Positions 9,013 through 17,252 of a DNA stretch of 64,000 nt are shown here, piece by piece. Origin of the DNA: JAXDMK01 sp963765955 (GTDB lineage Bacteria; Actinomycetota; Acidimicrobiia; Acidimicrobiales; AC-14); NCBI GenBank assembly GCA_963765955.1, contig CAVXYA010000002.1:1302001-1366000 (forward strand), in the 5' to 3' direction. The position numbers and the translations under genes are program-made. Numbering within the stretch: position 1 is the stretch's first letter; every line of letters begins with the position of its first letter. The notes under the pieces were generated by a model. That model was not told the DNA's origin and searched no databases. It was given only the letters and a program-made list of their open reading frames with translations.

Positions 9013-10895
9013 CTAGGACTGGGACTGGCTGCCGGGGAAGGGCCCGCGGACGTCGACGGTGCGCTTCAGCAGGGTGAGGCTGGGCCGGCCGCCGTCGGGC
9101 ACGAGCCGCTTCCAGATGAGCTCGATCTCGGGGTCGTGGATCTCGCCGGCCGCCGTCGCCAGCGCCTCGGCCAGCCACTCGAAGGCCTCGATCAGCTTGC
9201 CCTCCGGTAGCTGCAACTCGTCGGCCCGCTCGCCGTAGGCCCGGAAGCGGGCCCGGGTGGGCTGATCCCACTTGGGGGTCACGGTGGGGCTCATCACCGT
9301 CGCCGCCCGCAGCAGGTTGGCGTAGCGGGGCACGAGCATCGCCTCGTCCATCCTCAGGCACGCCTCGCCGATCTCGACCAGGGCGATCTTGGCGTCGGTG
9401 TAGGTGACCGGGCCCATGCGCCGGACGTCGGTCAGCGACAGCCCGGCCAGGACGATCGTCTCCAGGTCGTGGCCCTGGGCCGCCTCGGCCAGCGCCATCT
9501 CGTAGAGGTAGCCCCGGGCGATGCGGTCCCAGTCCTGCTTGCGGAGGTCGTCGGAGAACGCCTTGCGCAGGATCGCCGACGCCTCCGCCGGCAGGCCGCT
9601 GAGCCGGTAGGTGCGGGCCTGGAGCACCGAGAACAGCCCGAAGCGGTCGCCCATGGCGGCCATGCCCTCGTCGGCCACCACCCGGGCGGTGCGGTCGGCC
9701 CGGTCGCGGGGGATGCCGAAGCGCTCGTAGCGGTCGCCCAGCACCGGCCCCGCGGTCATGATCGGGCCGTCGGACAGGAGGGGGCCGAGCTCACGGCCCA
9801 TCTTCCCCGTCGACTGCACCAGCTTGCGCCAGATGTCGTCGAGGTTGCGGTCGCCGGCCCGGCCGGCGTCGACCAGCCGCACCGCGCTGCGGGCGATGGC
9901 CGGGTGGCGGCTGCGCAGGGCGGGTCCGCTTCCGGAGCACAGGCCGTGGGCGATGAGGCGCTGGCGGATGGCGGGCGCCTCCGCCCGGTCCACCCCGGCC
10001 AGATCGGCGATCACGGCCATATCGACGCCGTCGAAATCGCAGGCGTCGGCCACGGCGACGTACAGGAACGAGTCAAGATCGCTGGCGTCGACCGGCGCCA
10101 TGAGCCCGGCGACGTGGTCGAGCAGGAGCTCGGGGCCGAAGCGCTGGTCGAGGATGCCGCCCAGGAGGGTCTTGTCCGACATCCCCTGGCGGGACTCGAC
10201 CGCGCCCAGCAGGTACTGGCCCCGCTCCTCCTCGGGGTCGGTCTCGAGCGCCCGCAGGGACCCGTTGGCGGTCCACGCCGCGGCCAGGCGGTCGGCGTCG
10301 GCCGGGGCCAGCTCGAGGAGCTTGGCCCGCATGCCCAGGGTGGGCCACAGGCTGACGAACTTCTCCCACGGCGGCTCCGCGCTCCGACCCTGCTGCTTGA
10401 ACTTCGACTCCCAGTCGGGGCTGCGTCCGACCAGCACCCAGTGCAGGTCCTTGCGCCGCTTGGCGAGGGGGGTGACCGTGGTCTCCAGATCGGCCGCGAT
10501 CTCCTCGGCGTCGTCGCTGACCAGCACCCACGGTCCCTCGGGGAGCGCGGCGACCGCATCGATGTCGAGGGGGGTCCCGGGGTCGCGGAAGAGCACCTTG
10601 GTGCCGGCCCGCACCAGGTCGACCGCGATCTGGCGGATGGTGGTGCTCTTGCCCTGGCCCCGGGGGCCGACCAGCAGCACCATCGTCATCTCGATCGACC
10701 CGACGTTGGCAGCCACGGCCGGCGCCACCGCCTGGCGGCGCAGGACCTGGCTCTCGGGGGCCTGGGCCACCCGCCAGTCGGGGGTCCGCCGTCGTAGAAG
10801 CGGACGAGCTCGTCGGGGGCGAGCGAATCGCCCGCCGCGGCCAGCAGATCGGGCGTGACCTCGGTCCAACCTTCGAGAACCCCTTGTTCAGGCAC
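9013..10895 (-). CDS. STAND-like P-loop NTPase (frameshifted near the N-terminus)
   Basis: Read as one gene of about 627 residues once a single missing base is allowed near 10783-10793. The first 36 residues, from a GTG at 10895 with a GGAGG site upstream, run in one frame to ELVRFYDG; the rest continues in the next frame from TPDWRVAQ. Walker A is GPRGQGKST, a Walker B-like strand is GPWVLVSDDAEE, and the remainder is helical, with a predicted winged-helix-like segment and a repeat-like C-terminus. The order of a short N-terminal module, FYDG...W, RR, and an ATPase domain resembles STAND-type NTPases used in signalling and conflict systems. It overlaps the small upstream gene by 8 bases. Function is not established. 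Confidence 0.65.
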
Positions 10896-11151
10896 GTTCA
10901 GTTCCTCCCTCGACGCCCTCGCCCAGCTGGCGTAGTGCTTCGGCCAGCGCCGCCCGCAGCCGGCGGGCCGACTGGGGCGTCAGGTGGCTGATGACCCCGG
11001 TACCGCGCCGGTCCTGCTCCTCCGTGGTGAGCTCGACCCGGATGTCCTGGCATTCGTCGCAGTCGTCGGCGATGGCGACGGCCCATGAGGACGGCAGCCG
11101 CTCCCCGCCGCTCGGGTGGTCGTCCATGGCGAAATCGATCGACTTCTTCAC
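10888..11151 (-). CDS. Small hypothetical protein, NTPase operon
   Basis: This protein of up to 87 residues (GTG at 11151) or 79 residues (ATG at 11127) is not recognised. It has an acidic, cysteine-containing middle (DDCDECQD) and a helical C-terminus (LTPQSARRLRAALAEALRQL). Its stop overlaps the start of the NTPase by 8 bases, and its first codon lies one base past the upstream gene's stop, so the three genes are translationally coupled. That coupling is the main reason to call it real; it may be a partner or adaptor of the NTPase. Confidence 0.6.
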   Translation of the reverse strand: MKKSIDFAMDDHPSGGERLPSSWAVAIADDCDECQDIRVELTTEEQDRRGTGVISHLTPQSARRLRAALAEALRQLGEGVEGGTERA

Positions 11152-11152
11152 G

Positions 11153-11758
11153 TCACAGGGCCCGGACCTTCGCCGCCTGGAGGTCCTGGCCCGCTATCCC
11201 ACCGGGATGGGTGGCCGCGATCTTGGTGATCTCGCCCTCCACCACCTGGTCGAGGTTCGGCGTCTGGGAGTCGACCAGGGGGTCCCAGCCGGGGCGGGCG
11301 CTCACGTCGTAGCCAGCCTCCAGCATCAGCTTCTCGATGTGGAGCTGGGCCTCGGGGCGGAAGCGCCGGGGCACGCCGTTGGGGAGCACCGGCAGGGGGA
11401 TGTTGAGCAGCTCGGTGGCCACCTCGAGGGTGGCGTCGTACTGGCGGATGAAGTCGGTCCACTCCCGGGTCTGGTCCTCGTACTCGATCCGGGTGAACTT
11501 GGAGTAACCGGCCATGATCGTGTTGAGCCGCCGCAGCTGGGCGCCCACGATCACGATGTCGAGGTCGGCGCCCGGGGCCTCCAGCAGCCACTCGTCGACC
11601 TCGTGGCGCTTGGCCAGCTGCTGCGCCTTGCGGGTGTAGACCGCGATCTCCTCGGGATACGTGCTCGACTGGGCCTGGGCCAGCATGGCGCGGATGCGCA
11701 CCACCGTCTTGAGCCACTCGGCTTCGGCCCGCGCTTCGTCTTGTTGGTCGTCGGTCAT
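11153..11758 (-). CDS. DUF2786-like protein
   Basis: This 201-residue protein has an N-terminal segment (about residues 20-58: RIRAMLAQAQSSTYPEEI followed by a KAQQLAKRHEVDEWLL pattern) matching the short helical DUF2786 domain, which occurs in actinobacterial and phage proteins of unknown biochemical role. The rest is soluble, mixed alpha/beta, with no catalytic motif that I can identify. The ATG at 11758 starts the fold directly. It is the first gene of the coupled three-gene operon ending in the P-loop NTPase. Confidence 0.65.
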   Translation of the reverse strand: MTDDQQDEARAEAEWLKTVVRIRAMLAQAQSSTYPEEIAVYTRKAQQLAKRHEVDEWLLEAPGADLDIVIVGAQLRRLNTIMAGYSKFTRIEYEDQTREWTDFIRQYDATLEVATELLNIPLPVLPNGVPRRFRPEAQLHIEKLMLEAGYDVSARPGWDPLVDSQTPNLDQVVEGEITKIAATHPGGIAGQDLQAAKVRAL

Positions 11759-11840
11759 GGCGCAGCCTCGGAAAAGCTCGTTTCAGGGTGGGCGTCATCG
11801 CAGGTGGACGACATCTCCACCCCCGATGATAGCCGGGGGG

Positions 11841-12266
11841 TCAGGAAAGTCGGCCGTCCACCCTGATCTCCACCGACCCCCGAAGGGCGTTCGACACCGG
11901 GCACGATCCCTCCGCCGCGGTGAGCGCCTCCCGGAAGGCGGCCTCGTCGGCGCCGGGGACGACCGCCACCACCGCCAGATCCACCGCCGTGATCGTGGGC
12001 GGGTCGAAGGTGCACGTGGCCTGCACCTCGACGAGCGCGGGCGGGTTGCCCCGGGAGGCGAGCTCGTTGGACAGGGCCATCGAGAAGCAGGAGGCATGGG
12101 CGGCCGCGATCAGCTCCTCGGGGCTGGTCTTGCCGTCTGGCTCCTCGGTGCGGGCGGCCCAGCTCACCGGGGCGTCGGTGAACAGCCCGGTGCTGGTGGC
12201 CGACACCGTCCCGCGGCCGCCGAAGAGGTCGCCTTCCCACCTTGCACTCGCCCTGCGCTGCGCCAC
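11841..12266 (-). CDS. OsmC/Ohr family peroxiredoxin
   Basis: This 141-residue protein matches the OsmC family, small homodimeric thiol peroxidases that reduce organic hydroperoxides. The two redox cysteines are C60 in AHASCFSMAL and C122 in EGSCPVSNAL, and the PEELIAAAHA helix before the first cysteine is characteristic. The SNAL-rather-than-Ohr-like ending and the overall motif spacing favour an OsmC rather than Ohr subtype. The GTG at 12266 is divergent from the DUF4235 gene with about 67 bases between them. No regulator gene is adjacent. Confidence 0.92.
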   Translation of the reverse strand: MAQRRASARWEGDLFGGRGTVSATSTGLFTDAPVSWAARTEEPDGKTSPEELIAAAHASCFSMALSNELASRGNPPALVEVQATCTFDPPTITAVDLAVVAVVPGADEAAFREALTAAEGSCPVSNALRGSVEIRVDGRLS

Positions 12267-12333
12267 CGCATCCTCCTCGTCGTCGTCCTCGTCCTCGTCC
12301 TGCGAAGGATGACCAACCTAGGCGGGGCGACGA

Positions 12334-12654
12334 ATGGCGGGGGGCGGATCGGGGCACACCCTGGACGTGAGCAATCAAGCCGTGCTGTGGAAGGGCGCCG
12401 GCACCTTGAGTGGTGTGGCGGCGGGCGGGCTGACCCGGACCGCGTTGAAGAAGGGCTGGCAGGGATGGAAGGGCTCGGACCCGCCCACCAACCCGGCCTC
12501 CCCCTCGACCAAGTGGTCGGAGGCGCTGGCCTGGGCGGTGGCCTGCGGCGTCGCCATCGCCGTGGCCCGCCTGGTGGCCCAACGGGCGGCGGCCGAGGTG
12601 TGGAGAAAGGCCACCGGGAGCTACCCCGAGGGACTGGAGGCCGTCAGCCCGTAG
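12334..12654 (+). CDS. DUF4235 small membrane protein
   Basis: This protein of 106 residues (ATG at 12334) or 95 residues (GTG at 12367) matches DUF4235: LWKGAGTLSGVAAGGL, a basic stretch, PPTNPASPSTKWSEAL and a second hydrophobic helix followed by WRKATGSYPEGL. Two membrane helices are predicted from hydrophobicity. The family is common in Actinomycetota and has no established biochemical role. The later start removes an uncharacteristic glycine-rich leader and may be the true one. Confidence 0.85.
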   Translation: MAGGGSGHTLDVSNQAVLWKGAGTLSGVAAGGLTRTALKKGWQGWKGSDPPTNPASPSTKWSEALAWAVACGVAIAVARLVAQRAAAEVWRKATGSYPEGLEAVSP

Positions 12655-12815
12655 TCCCCTCGACTCGGCGGCGACGACAAAGGCCTGGTCAACAGCCCGT
12701 TCGTGCGCGAGGGTGGGACCTGAAGGCTGGCGCTGCACCAACAGACGCCGGATCGGTGAGCCCGTTCACGCCTCGCGTGGCGACGGTGGGGCGGCGGCGG
12801 AAGGAGGTCGGCGAG

Positions 12816-13543
12816 ATGGCGGAAAACCAAGTTCCGGACCCTGATGACGTCCCGTTCGAGGACGAGGCGCTTATCGGAGGTCCGCCTGGGGATGGCCCAG
12901 AGGGGGGAACGGTGGCCGGCGGTCCCGTCCTGGACCACGTCCAGGCGTTCGTGAACGCGGTCGCCGAAGCCACCGGGGCGCGGGGGATCTCCACCTACGA
13001 GGGCCACCACCCCGACCGCACCCGCGCTCTCGACATCCTGGTGTCCTCCGCCTACGGCGAGGAGCCGGACGACTCGTCGTTGGGAGACAGCGTGGCCGAC
13101 TTCACCCTGCGTGAGGCCTCGTCGTTCGGCGTGGAGTACGTCATCTGGAACCAACGCATCCACACCCTCGACGACCGTGGATGGCGGGACATGGCCGACC
13201 GCGGCAGCATCACCCAGAACCACCTCGACCACAACCACGTCAGCTTCGCGGCCACCGGCGGCACTGGCGGTGGCGGTGGCGGTGGCGGTCTGGGTGGAGG
13301 CGGCGGTGGCGGTGGCGGTGGCGGTGGCGGGGTGGTGGCGGCGGCTTGCTCAAGAAAGGCAGCCGAGGCGAGCGGGTGCGCCAATTGCAGGCCCGTCTGA
13401 ACGAGCTCGGGTTCAACCTGAGCGCCGACGGGGACTTCGGCCCGATGACCGAGGCGGCCGTCATCCAGTTCCAGGCCCAACACGGCCTCGACCAGGACGG
13501 CGTCGTAGGACCCATGACCTCGGCCGCCCTCGGCTTGGGCTGA
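12816..13543 (+). CDS. Peptidoglycan-binding protein with poly-glycine linker (frameshifted)
   Basis: The ATG at 12816 follows a strong AAGGAGG site. Residues about 35-145 resemble the ARB_07466-like C-terminal domain found in actinobacterial cell-wall proteins (VEYVIWNQRIHTLDDRGW, then ITQNHLDHNHVSF). A long glycine linker encoded by GGTGGC-type repeats follows, then a typical peptidoglycan-binding domain (GSRGERVRQLQARLNELGF, DGDFGPMTEAAVIQFQ, DGVVGPMTSAAL). The two halves are in different frames; one extra base near 13322-13332 in the repeat would give a single protein of 242 residues. No signal peptide is visible. A bacterial cell-wall-binding role is inferred. Confidence 0.75.
13258..13345 (+). 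repeat. Glycine-coding GGTGGC microsatellite
   Basis: This stretch consists of tandem GGTGGC hexanucleotides with a central CTGGGTGGA interruption, and encodes only glycine in the reading frame. The frame break in the host gene falls at its 3' end (GGCGGGGTGG). Such runs are prone both to replication slippage and to sequencing error. Confidence 0.8.
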
Positions 13544-13568
13544 AGCGCGCGGAGGATCCCCGTCCCCG

Positions 13569-14738
13569 TCAAGGCGGCTGTTCGTTGGGGGGATCCCAGG
13601 TCCAGGCGCCCGGTCGCCCGCCCAGGACCCAGCCGTGATGGGTCTTGAGGTAGTGGTGGAAGTGGCAGGCCCGGGCCAGGTTGTCGAGGGTGCTGGGACC
13701 ACCCTCGGCGAAGGGCATTACGTGGTCGATCTCGAGTCGGTCGCGCATGTTGCAGCCGGGGATCACGCACGTCGGGTCGCGGGCCTCGAGCGCGCTGCGC
13801 ACGTGAGCGGGGATCGTGCGTCCCCCGTGGGCCACCGCCACCACGTCGACGCCCTTGGTCACCAGCACCTTGAGGATGCAGTCGTCGGCCAGAGCCCGGG
13901 CGCTGGCCACCGGGATGGGACCCACCCCGGCGATCTCGCACGTCTCGCCCTCCTCGACGTGGCCCCGCACCAGGGCGGCGTGGTCGACCCGCACGTGCAC
14001 CACTGCTTCGGGACCTGAGCCCGTCCCGGTGCGCTGGGCCAGCGCCACCAGGGCGTCGGCGGCGTAGGCCTCGTACGGCTCACGCCGGCCGTCGCTGCGG
14101 GCGGTGGCGAAGATGCGCCGCCGCTCGACGTCGATGGCGGCGATGACGCGGGCCCCGTCGTCGGGACACAAACGGGCCTCGATCCGCAGTCCGCCCTCGG
14201 CGTCGCTCCAGTGGCGCAGGTAGCGCCGGGCCCGCACCCGCTCGTACGCCTCCGGCCCGGCCGCGCCCTCGGCCCTGACCGCCCGGCAGCGCTGCTGGAG
14301 GGCGGGCAGCGTCTCGGTGCCGGCCGCCGCCACCAGCTCGGCCTCGACGCCCGGTCGGCGGCCGGCGGTGGCCACGATCTCGCTGGCCTGGGCCGTCGAC
14401 AGCCTGCCCGCCCGCAGGGCCTCGGCGGTGGCGGGCAGGTCGTCGAGGGCGCGGGCGGTCTCCAGCGTCGTCACCGCCGAGCGGACCGACGAGCCACAGG
14501 TGGCGGCCACGAAGTGCGCCGCCGAGCGAGTCCCCCGGCCCTGCCAGGCCCGGGTCACCTCCACCTGGCGGGCGGCCAGGGCCTTTCCCGCCGCCGCCAG
14601 CCGCTCGATCTCGCCGAAGAGCTCCAGCGCGGCCACTGCCGGCTCCGCCGCCAGTCGTTCGGGCTCGAAGTCCGCCACCACGTCGCGCAGTGCCGACGCA
14701 ACCGCCGCTAGCTCACGTCCTTCGCTGGCCTCTGCCAT
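13569..14738 (-). CDS. DUF222 / HNH endonuclease domain protein (13E12-type)
   Basis: This 389-residue protein has an N-terminal helical DUF222 domain (about residues 15-270, with LPATAEALRAGRLSTAQASE) and a C-terminal HNH nuclease domain: CVIPGC, LEIDHVMPFAEGG, then HFHHYLKTHH. These are the metal-binding cysteines/histidines and the HNH core. Members are multi-copy in actinomycetes (13E12 repeats of mycobacteria), and several are DNA-damage inducible; their physiological job is unresolved. The ATG at 14738 lies only 6 bases downstream of a consensus -10 box, implying a leaderless mRNA. A second copy lies at 38.4 kb. Confidence 0.9.
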   Translation of the reverse strand: MAEASEGRELAAVASALRDVVADFEPERLAAEPAVAALELFGEIERLAAAGKALAARQVEVTRAWQGRGTRSAAHFVAATCGSSVRSAVTTLETARALDDLPATAEALRAGRLSTAQASEIVATAGRRPGVEAELVAAAGTETLPALQQRCRAVRAEGAAGPEAYERVRARRYLRHWSDAEGGLRIEARLCPDDGARVIAAIDVERRRIFATARSDGRREPYEAYAADALVALAQRTGTGSGPEAVVHVRVDHAALVRGHVEEGETCEIAGVGPIPVASARALADDCILKVLVTKGVDVVAVAHGGRTIPAHVRSALEARDPTCVIPGCNMRDRLEIDHVMPFAEGGPSTLDNLARACHFHHYLKTHHGWVLGGRPGAWTWDPPNEQPP

Positions 14739-14744
14739 ACTGCG

Positions 14745-14774
14745 ATTATACCGAACACATGTTCGGCTTGTCAA
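14745..14774 (-). promoter_or_regulatory. Consensus promoter with LexA (SOS) operator
   Basis: On the minus strand a perfect TTGACA (14774-14769) and a perfect TATAAT (14750-14745) are separated by 18 bases. The spacer holds CGAACATGTGTTCG (14752-14765), which fits the actinobacterial LexA box CGAAC-N4-GTTCG exactly. LexA bound there would block polymerase between -35 and -10. The start ATG follows the -10 box by 6 bases, so transcription should begin at or next to the A of the ATG. Confidence 0.85.
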
Positions 14775-14817
14775 GTTATTCTATGTGTTCGCGCCTCTCC
14801 CCATGGTCGACCGAACC

Positions 14818-15174
14818 TCAGAAATCCTGGGACTCGACCTCGGTGAGGGCGAAGAAGTCTCGGGTGTAAGCGATCGCCGACGACTCGTCGAAGCGCTTGC
14901 AGGTGAAGAGCACGACGGCGAGAAAGCGGGCGGTGGTCCAGACGTAGAGCGAGATGCCGGAGTCGATCAGCGGCAGGAAGGCGTCGAAGCCCTCGTTCTC
15001 GGTCCGGCCCTCGCCGGCGGGGGCAAAGATCGCCGAACGGGCGTAGGCCCGCAGCCCGAGGTGGACCGCCAGTCCTCGCAAGTATTCCTCTACCCGCTGC
15101 TCGTCGACGTCGGCCGTGTAGAGGCCCTCGATCAGCAGGCGCTGCCGGGTGATCTCCGGCGCCAGATCGCGCAT
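14818..15174 (-). CDS. SpeD-like (S-adenosylmethionine decarboxylase-related) protein
   Basis: This 118-residue protein resembles the class 1B AdoMet decarboxylase proenzyme: an N-terminal ligand-type strand (LLIEGLYTADVDE), a middle AYARSAIFAPAGEG, then LIDSGISLYVWTTARFLAVVLFTCKRFD. In true SpeD the processing site is ESH and is followed by a HTWPE-type strand and a TCG cysteine. Here the serine that would become the pyruvoyl group and the later cysteine are kept, but the following histidine is glycine. It may therefore have altered processing or a different activity (neofunctionalised SpeD relatives are known). No SpeE neighbour is present. Confidence 0.5.
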   Translation of the reverse strand: MRDLAPEITRQRLLIEGLYTADVDEQRVEEYLRGLAVHLGLRAYARSAIFAPAGEGRTENEGFDAFLPLIDSGISLYVWTTARFLAVVLFTCKRFDESSAIAYTRDFFALTEVESQDF

Positions 15175-15282
15175 GTCCGAGTCTCGCGTGCCGGTGCACT
15201 CTCCGGCCGGGTGGCCCGCCCTCGCGGCTCCGCCGCGAGTTCGACGCCGACCGGCAGAGGCCGACGCCGGCCCTCGCCTCCA

Positions 15283-16560
15283 CTACGTCGGCGGCAGGGT
15301 CAGGCTGAGCAGCATCTCCTGGAAGTCGACGGCCGACTGTCCGGCGCCGTCGGAGCGGTAGGTGGCCACCCAGATCTCGCCGCTGCCGGGCACCAGTACC
15401 ACTCGCCCGTCGCCACCGTCGATCTCGGCCTCCATCGACACCGCCCGGCCAGCGGGAAGGTCGACGACCGTCACCGACGACGACTCGATTTGGATCTCGG
15501 GAGGCAGGGGCAGTCCCCCGAGGGCGAGAACCCGGCTCAGGTCGTCGGCCGCGGGAGCGGGCCCGGGGAGCTCGACACGGGCCAGCTCGACGACGGCGCC
15601 CAGTGGCCCCTCGGCCACCAGGTCGTCGTCGCCGAGGAAGGGGGTGCCCACCTGGTACGTCCCCGGGATGGCGATGGTCGCCCCTGCCACCCGGTGCTCC
15701 ACCGCCGGCCCGTGGGCCGCGGCCACCGCCACCGCCAGCAGCACACCGTTGAAGGCGGCGTGGGCGGCGATGGACCCCACCAGCCCCCGGCGCCAATAGA
15801 CGAAGCCGAGGAGCACACCCATGGCCAGGTAGTAGCGGAGCTGGGCGGGCGAGAGGTGGGCCAGGCTGAAGGCCCCCGCGCTGAGGATGATCGCCAGCCG
15901 GCTCCCGTGGGGGCGGTAGGACTCGGCCATGAAGCCGCGGAAGACGAGCTCCTCGACGACCGGCGCCGCCACCACGATGACTACGAAGCCGAGGAGCAGG
16001 GCGCCCCACGAGCCCTGGGACGCGAGGAAGGCGGTCGTCGGGTCGAGCGCCGGGTGGCCGGTGATGAGGCGGAGGCCTCCCACCAGCAGCACGGCCGTCA
16101 CCCCGCCGACGATCACACCCTCGGCCGCCCCCACCGCAGCCGTCTCCAGGCCCAGGACGGGCCGGATCCTGAGCGACGCCGAGCGGGCCAGCACCCACAG
16201 GGCGGCGACGGCGTAGAAGGCGAGGCCGGTGACCAGAGACACCTGGATCGCCGTCGCCCGGGGCACGTCGTTGGCCGTGAAGTACACCAGCTCGGCCGCC
16301 TGCAGCACCACGTTGGCAAGGATGAAGCCGATCACGGTGCGGTTGGCCCCGGTGCCGGTCTTCACCGGCGGTCCGTACACGGGCACCACCACCTCGGGCG
16401 CCGGGAACAGCGCCGGATTGTCGAGGAACGCGGCCGGGGCGGGGCCGTCGCAGATCAGGCAGCGGTCACGGCCGGTGTTGTCGTACCCGCACTGGCACCG
16501 CCAGCGGGTGGCCCAGCCGTTGTCGGCCAGGACGAATGATTCACTGCTCCGACGCGCCAT
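15283..16560 (-). CDS. CPBP intramembrane metalloprotease with N-terminal zinc ribbon
   Basis: This 425-residue protein begins with a CxC...CxxC zinc-finger-like element (residues about 22-38, with CQCGYDNTG then CLICDG), followed by about eight membrane helices carrying the CPBP/Rce1 motifs: VVEELVFRGFM (glutamates and arginine), FSLAHLSP and AAHAAFNGV. These residues form the predicted metalloprotease site within the membrane. The last 150 residues form a soluble, mostly beta extension outside the CPBP core. Substrates of bacterial CPBP proteins are mostly unknown; bacteriocin maturation/immunity and protein processing are the known roles. Confidence 0.85.
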   Translation of the reverse strand: MARRSSESFVLADNGWATRWRCQCGYDNTGRDRCLICDGPAPAAFLDNPALFPAPEVVVPVYGPPVKTGTGANRTVIGFILANVVLQAAELVYFTANDVPRATAIQVSLVTGLAFYAVAALWVLARSASLRIRPVLGLETAAVGAAEGVIVGGVTAVLLVGGLRLITGHPALDPTTAFLASQGSWGALLLGFVVIVVAAPVVEELVFRGFMAESYRPHGSRLAIILSAGAFSLAHLSPAQLRYYLAMGVLLGFVYWRRGLVGSIAAHAAFNGVLLAVAVAAAHGPAVEHRVAGATIAIPGTYQVGTPFLGDDDLVAEGPLGAVVELARVELPGPAPAADDLSRVLALGGLPLPPEIQIESSSVTVVDLPAGRAVSMEAEIDGGDGRVVLVPGSGEIWVATYRSDGAGQSAVDFQEMLLSLTLPPT

Positions 16561-16650
16561 GCCAAGCCTCCGTGCCCGTAGGGCCGCCGTGTCTCGGTGG
16601 CGAAGAGTCGTCGTCCCCCTCTTCGACTGCCGGGGGACGGGACTTGAGGA

Positions 16651-17202
16651 CTACAGGACCTGTTCGACGAGGGCAGGCACGCCGGCGGGGTCGAAGGGCT
16701 CGTGCAGGAGCAGGCGACGAATCACCAGCGGTCCGATGAGGCACTCGGCGAGCACGAAGAGGTCGACGTCCGCCGCGACCTCGCCCGTCTCGACCCCCTC
16801 GACCAGCAGGTCGACCAGGACCTGGCGCCGCTCCAGGGCCAGGCGGCGGTGGATGGCGAGGATCTCCGAATCGCGCTCGGCGGCGTCGATGATGGCGGGC
16901 AGGCACGACGACCAGGCGGAGTCGGCCAGTCCGGTGGCTATCTGGACGAGCAAGGCGATGATCCGCTCCCGGACCGTCCCGCCGGCCGAGGGGCTCATCA
17001 CCGGCTTGAGGGTGCGGATGGCGTCCTCGACCAGCTCGACCTTGCCCGGCCAGTGCCGGTAGACGGTGCTCTTGCCCACCCCGGCCCGGGCCGCCACCGC
17101 CTCCATGGTCAGGCCCCCGCACCCGACCTCGGCCAGCAGGTCGAGGGCGGCGGCGAGGATCACCCGGCGGGATCGCTCGACCCGGGGGTCGACCTCGACC
17201 AC
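16651..17202 (-). CDS. TetR family transcriptional regulator
   Basis: This 183-residue protein has the N-terminal TetR helix-turn-helix (residues about 10-55: ILAAALDLLAEVGCGGLT, MEAVAARAGVGKSTVYRHW) and a variable ligand-binding/dimer domain behind it. It lies 50 bases downstream of, and on the same strand as, the MFS exporter gene, so it most likely represses that exporter and responds to its substrate. The GTG start at 17202 is the first one immediately before the fold. Confidence 0.93.
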   Translation of the reverse strand: MVEVDPRVERSRRVILAAALDLLAEVGCGGLTMEAVAARAGVGKSTVYRHWPGKVELVEDAIRTLKPVMSPSAGGTVRERIIALLVQIATGLADSAWSSCLPAIIDAAERDSEILAIHRRLALERRQVLVDLLVEGVETGEVAADVDLFVLAECLIGPLVIRRLLLHEPFDPAGVPALVEQVL

Positions 17203-17252
17203 CGCGGCCGCGGTGCCGGCCCGAGCGCCCGGGCCCTCGCCGGGCTCGGCGC

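Noticed and set aside
13258..13345. CRISPR-like direct repeats
   Set aside because: The hexanucleotide units are contiguous, have no spacers and encode glycine.
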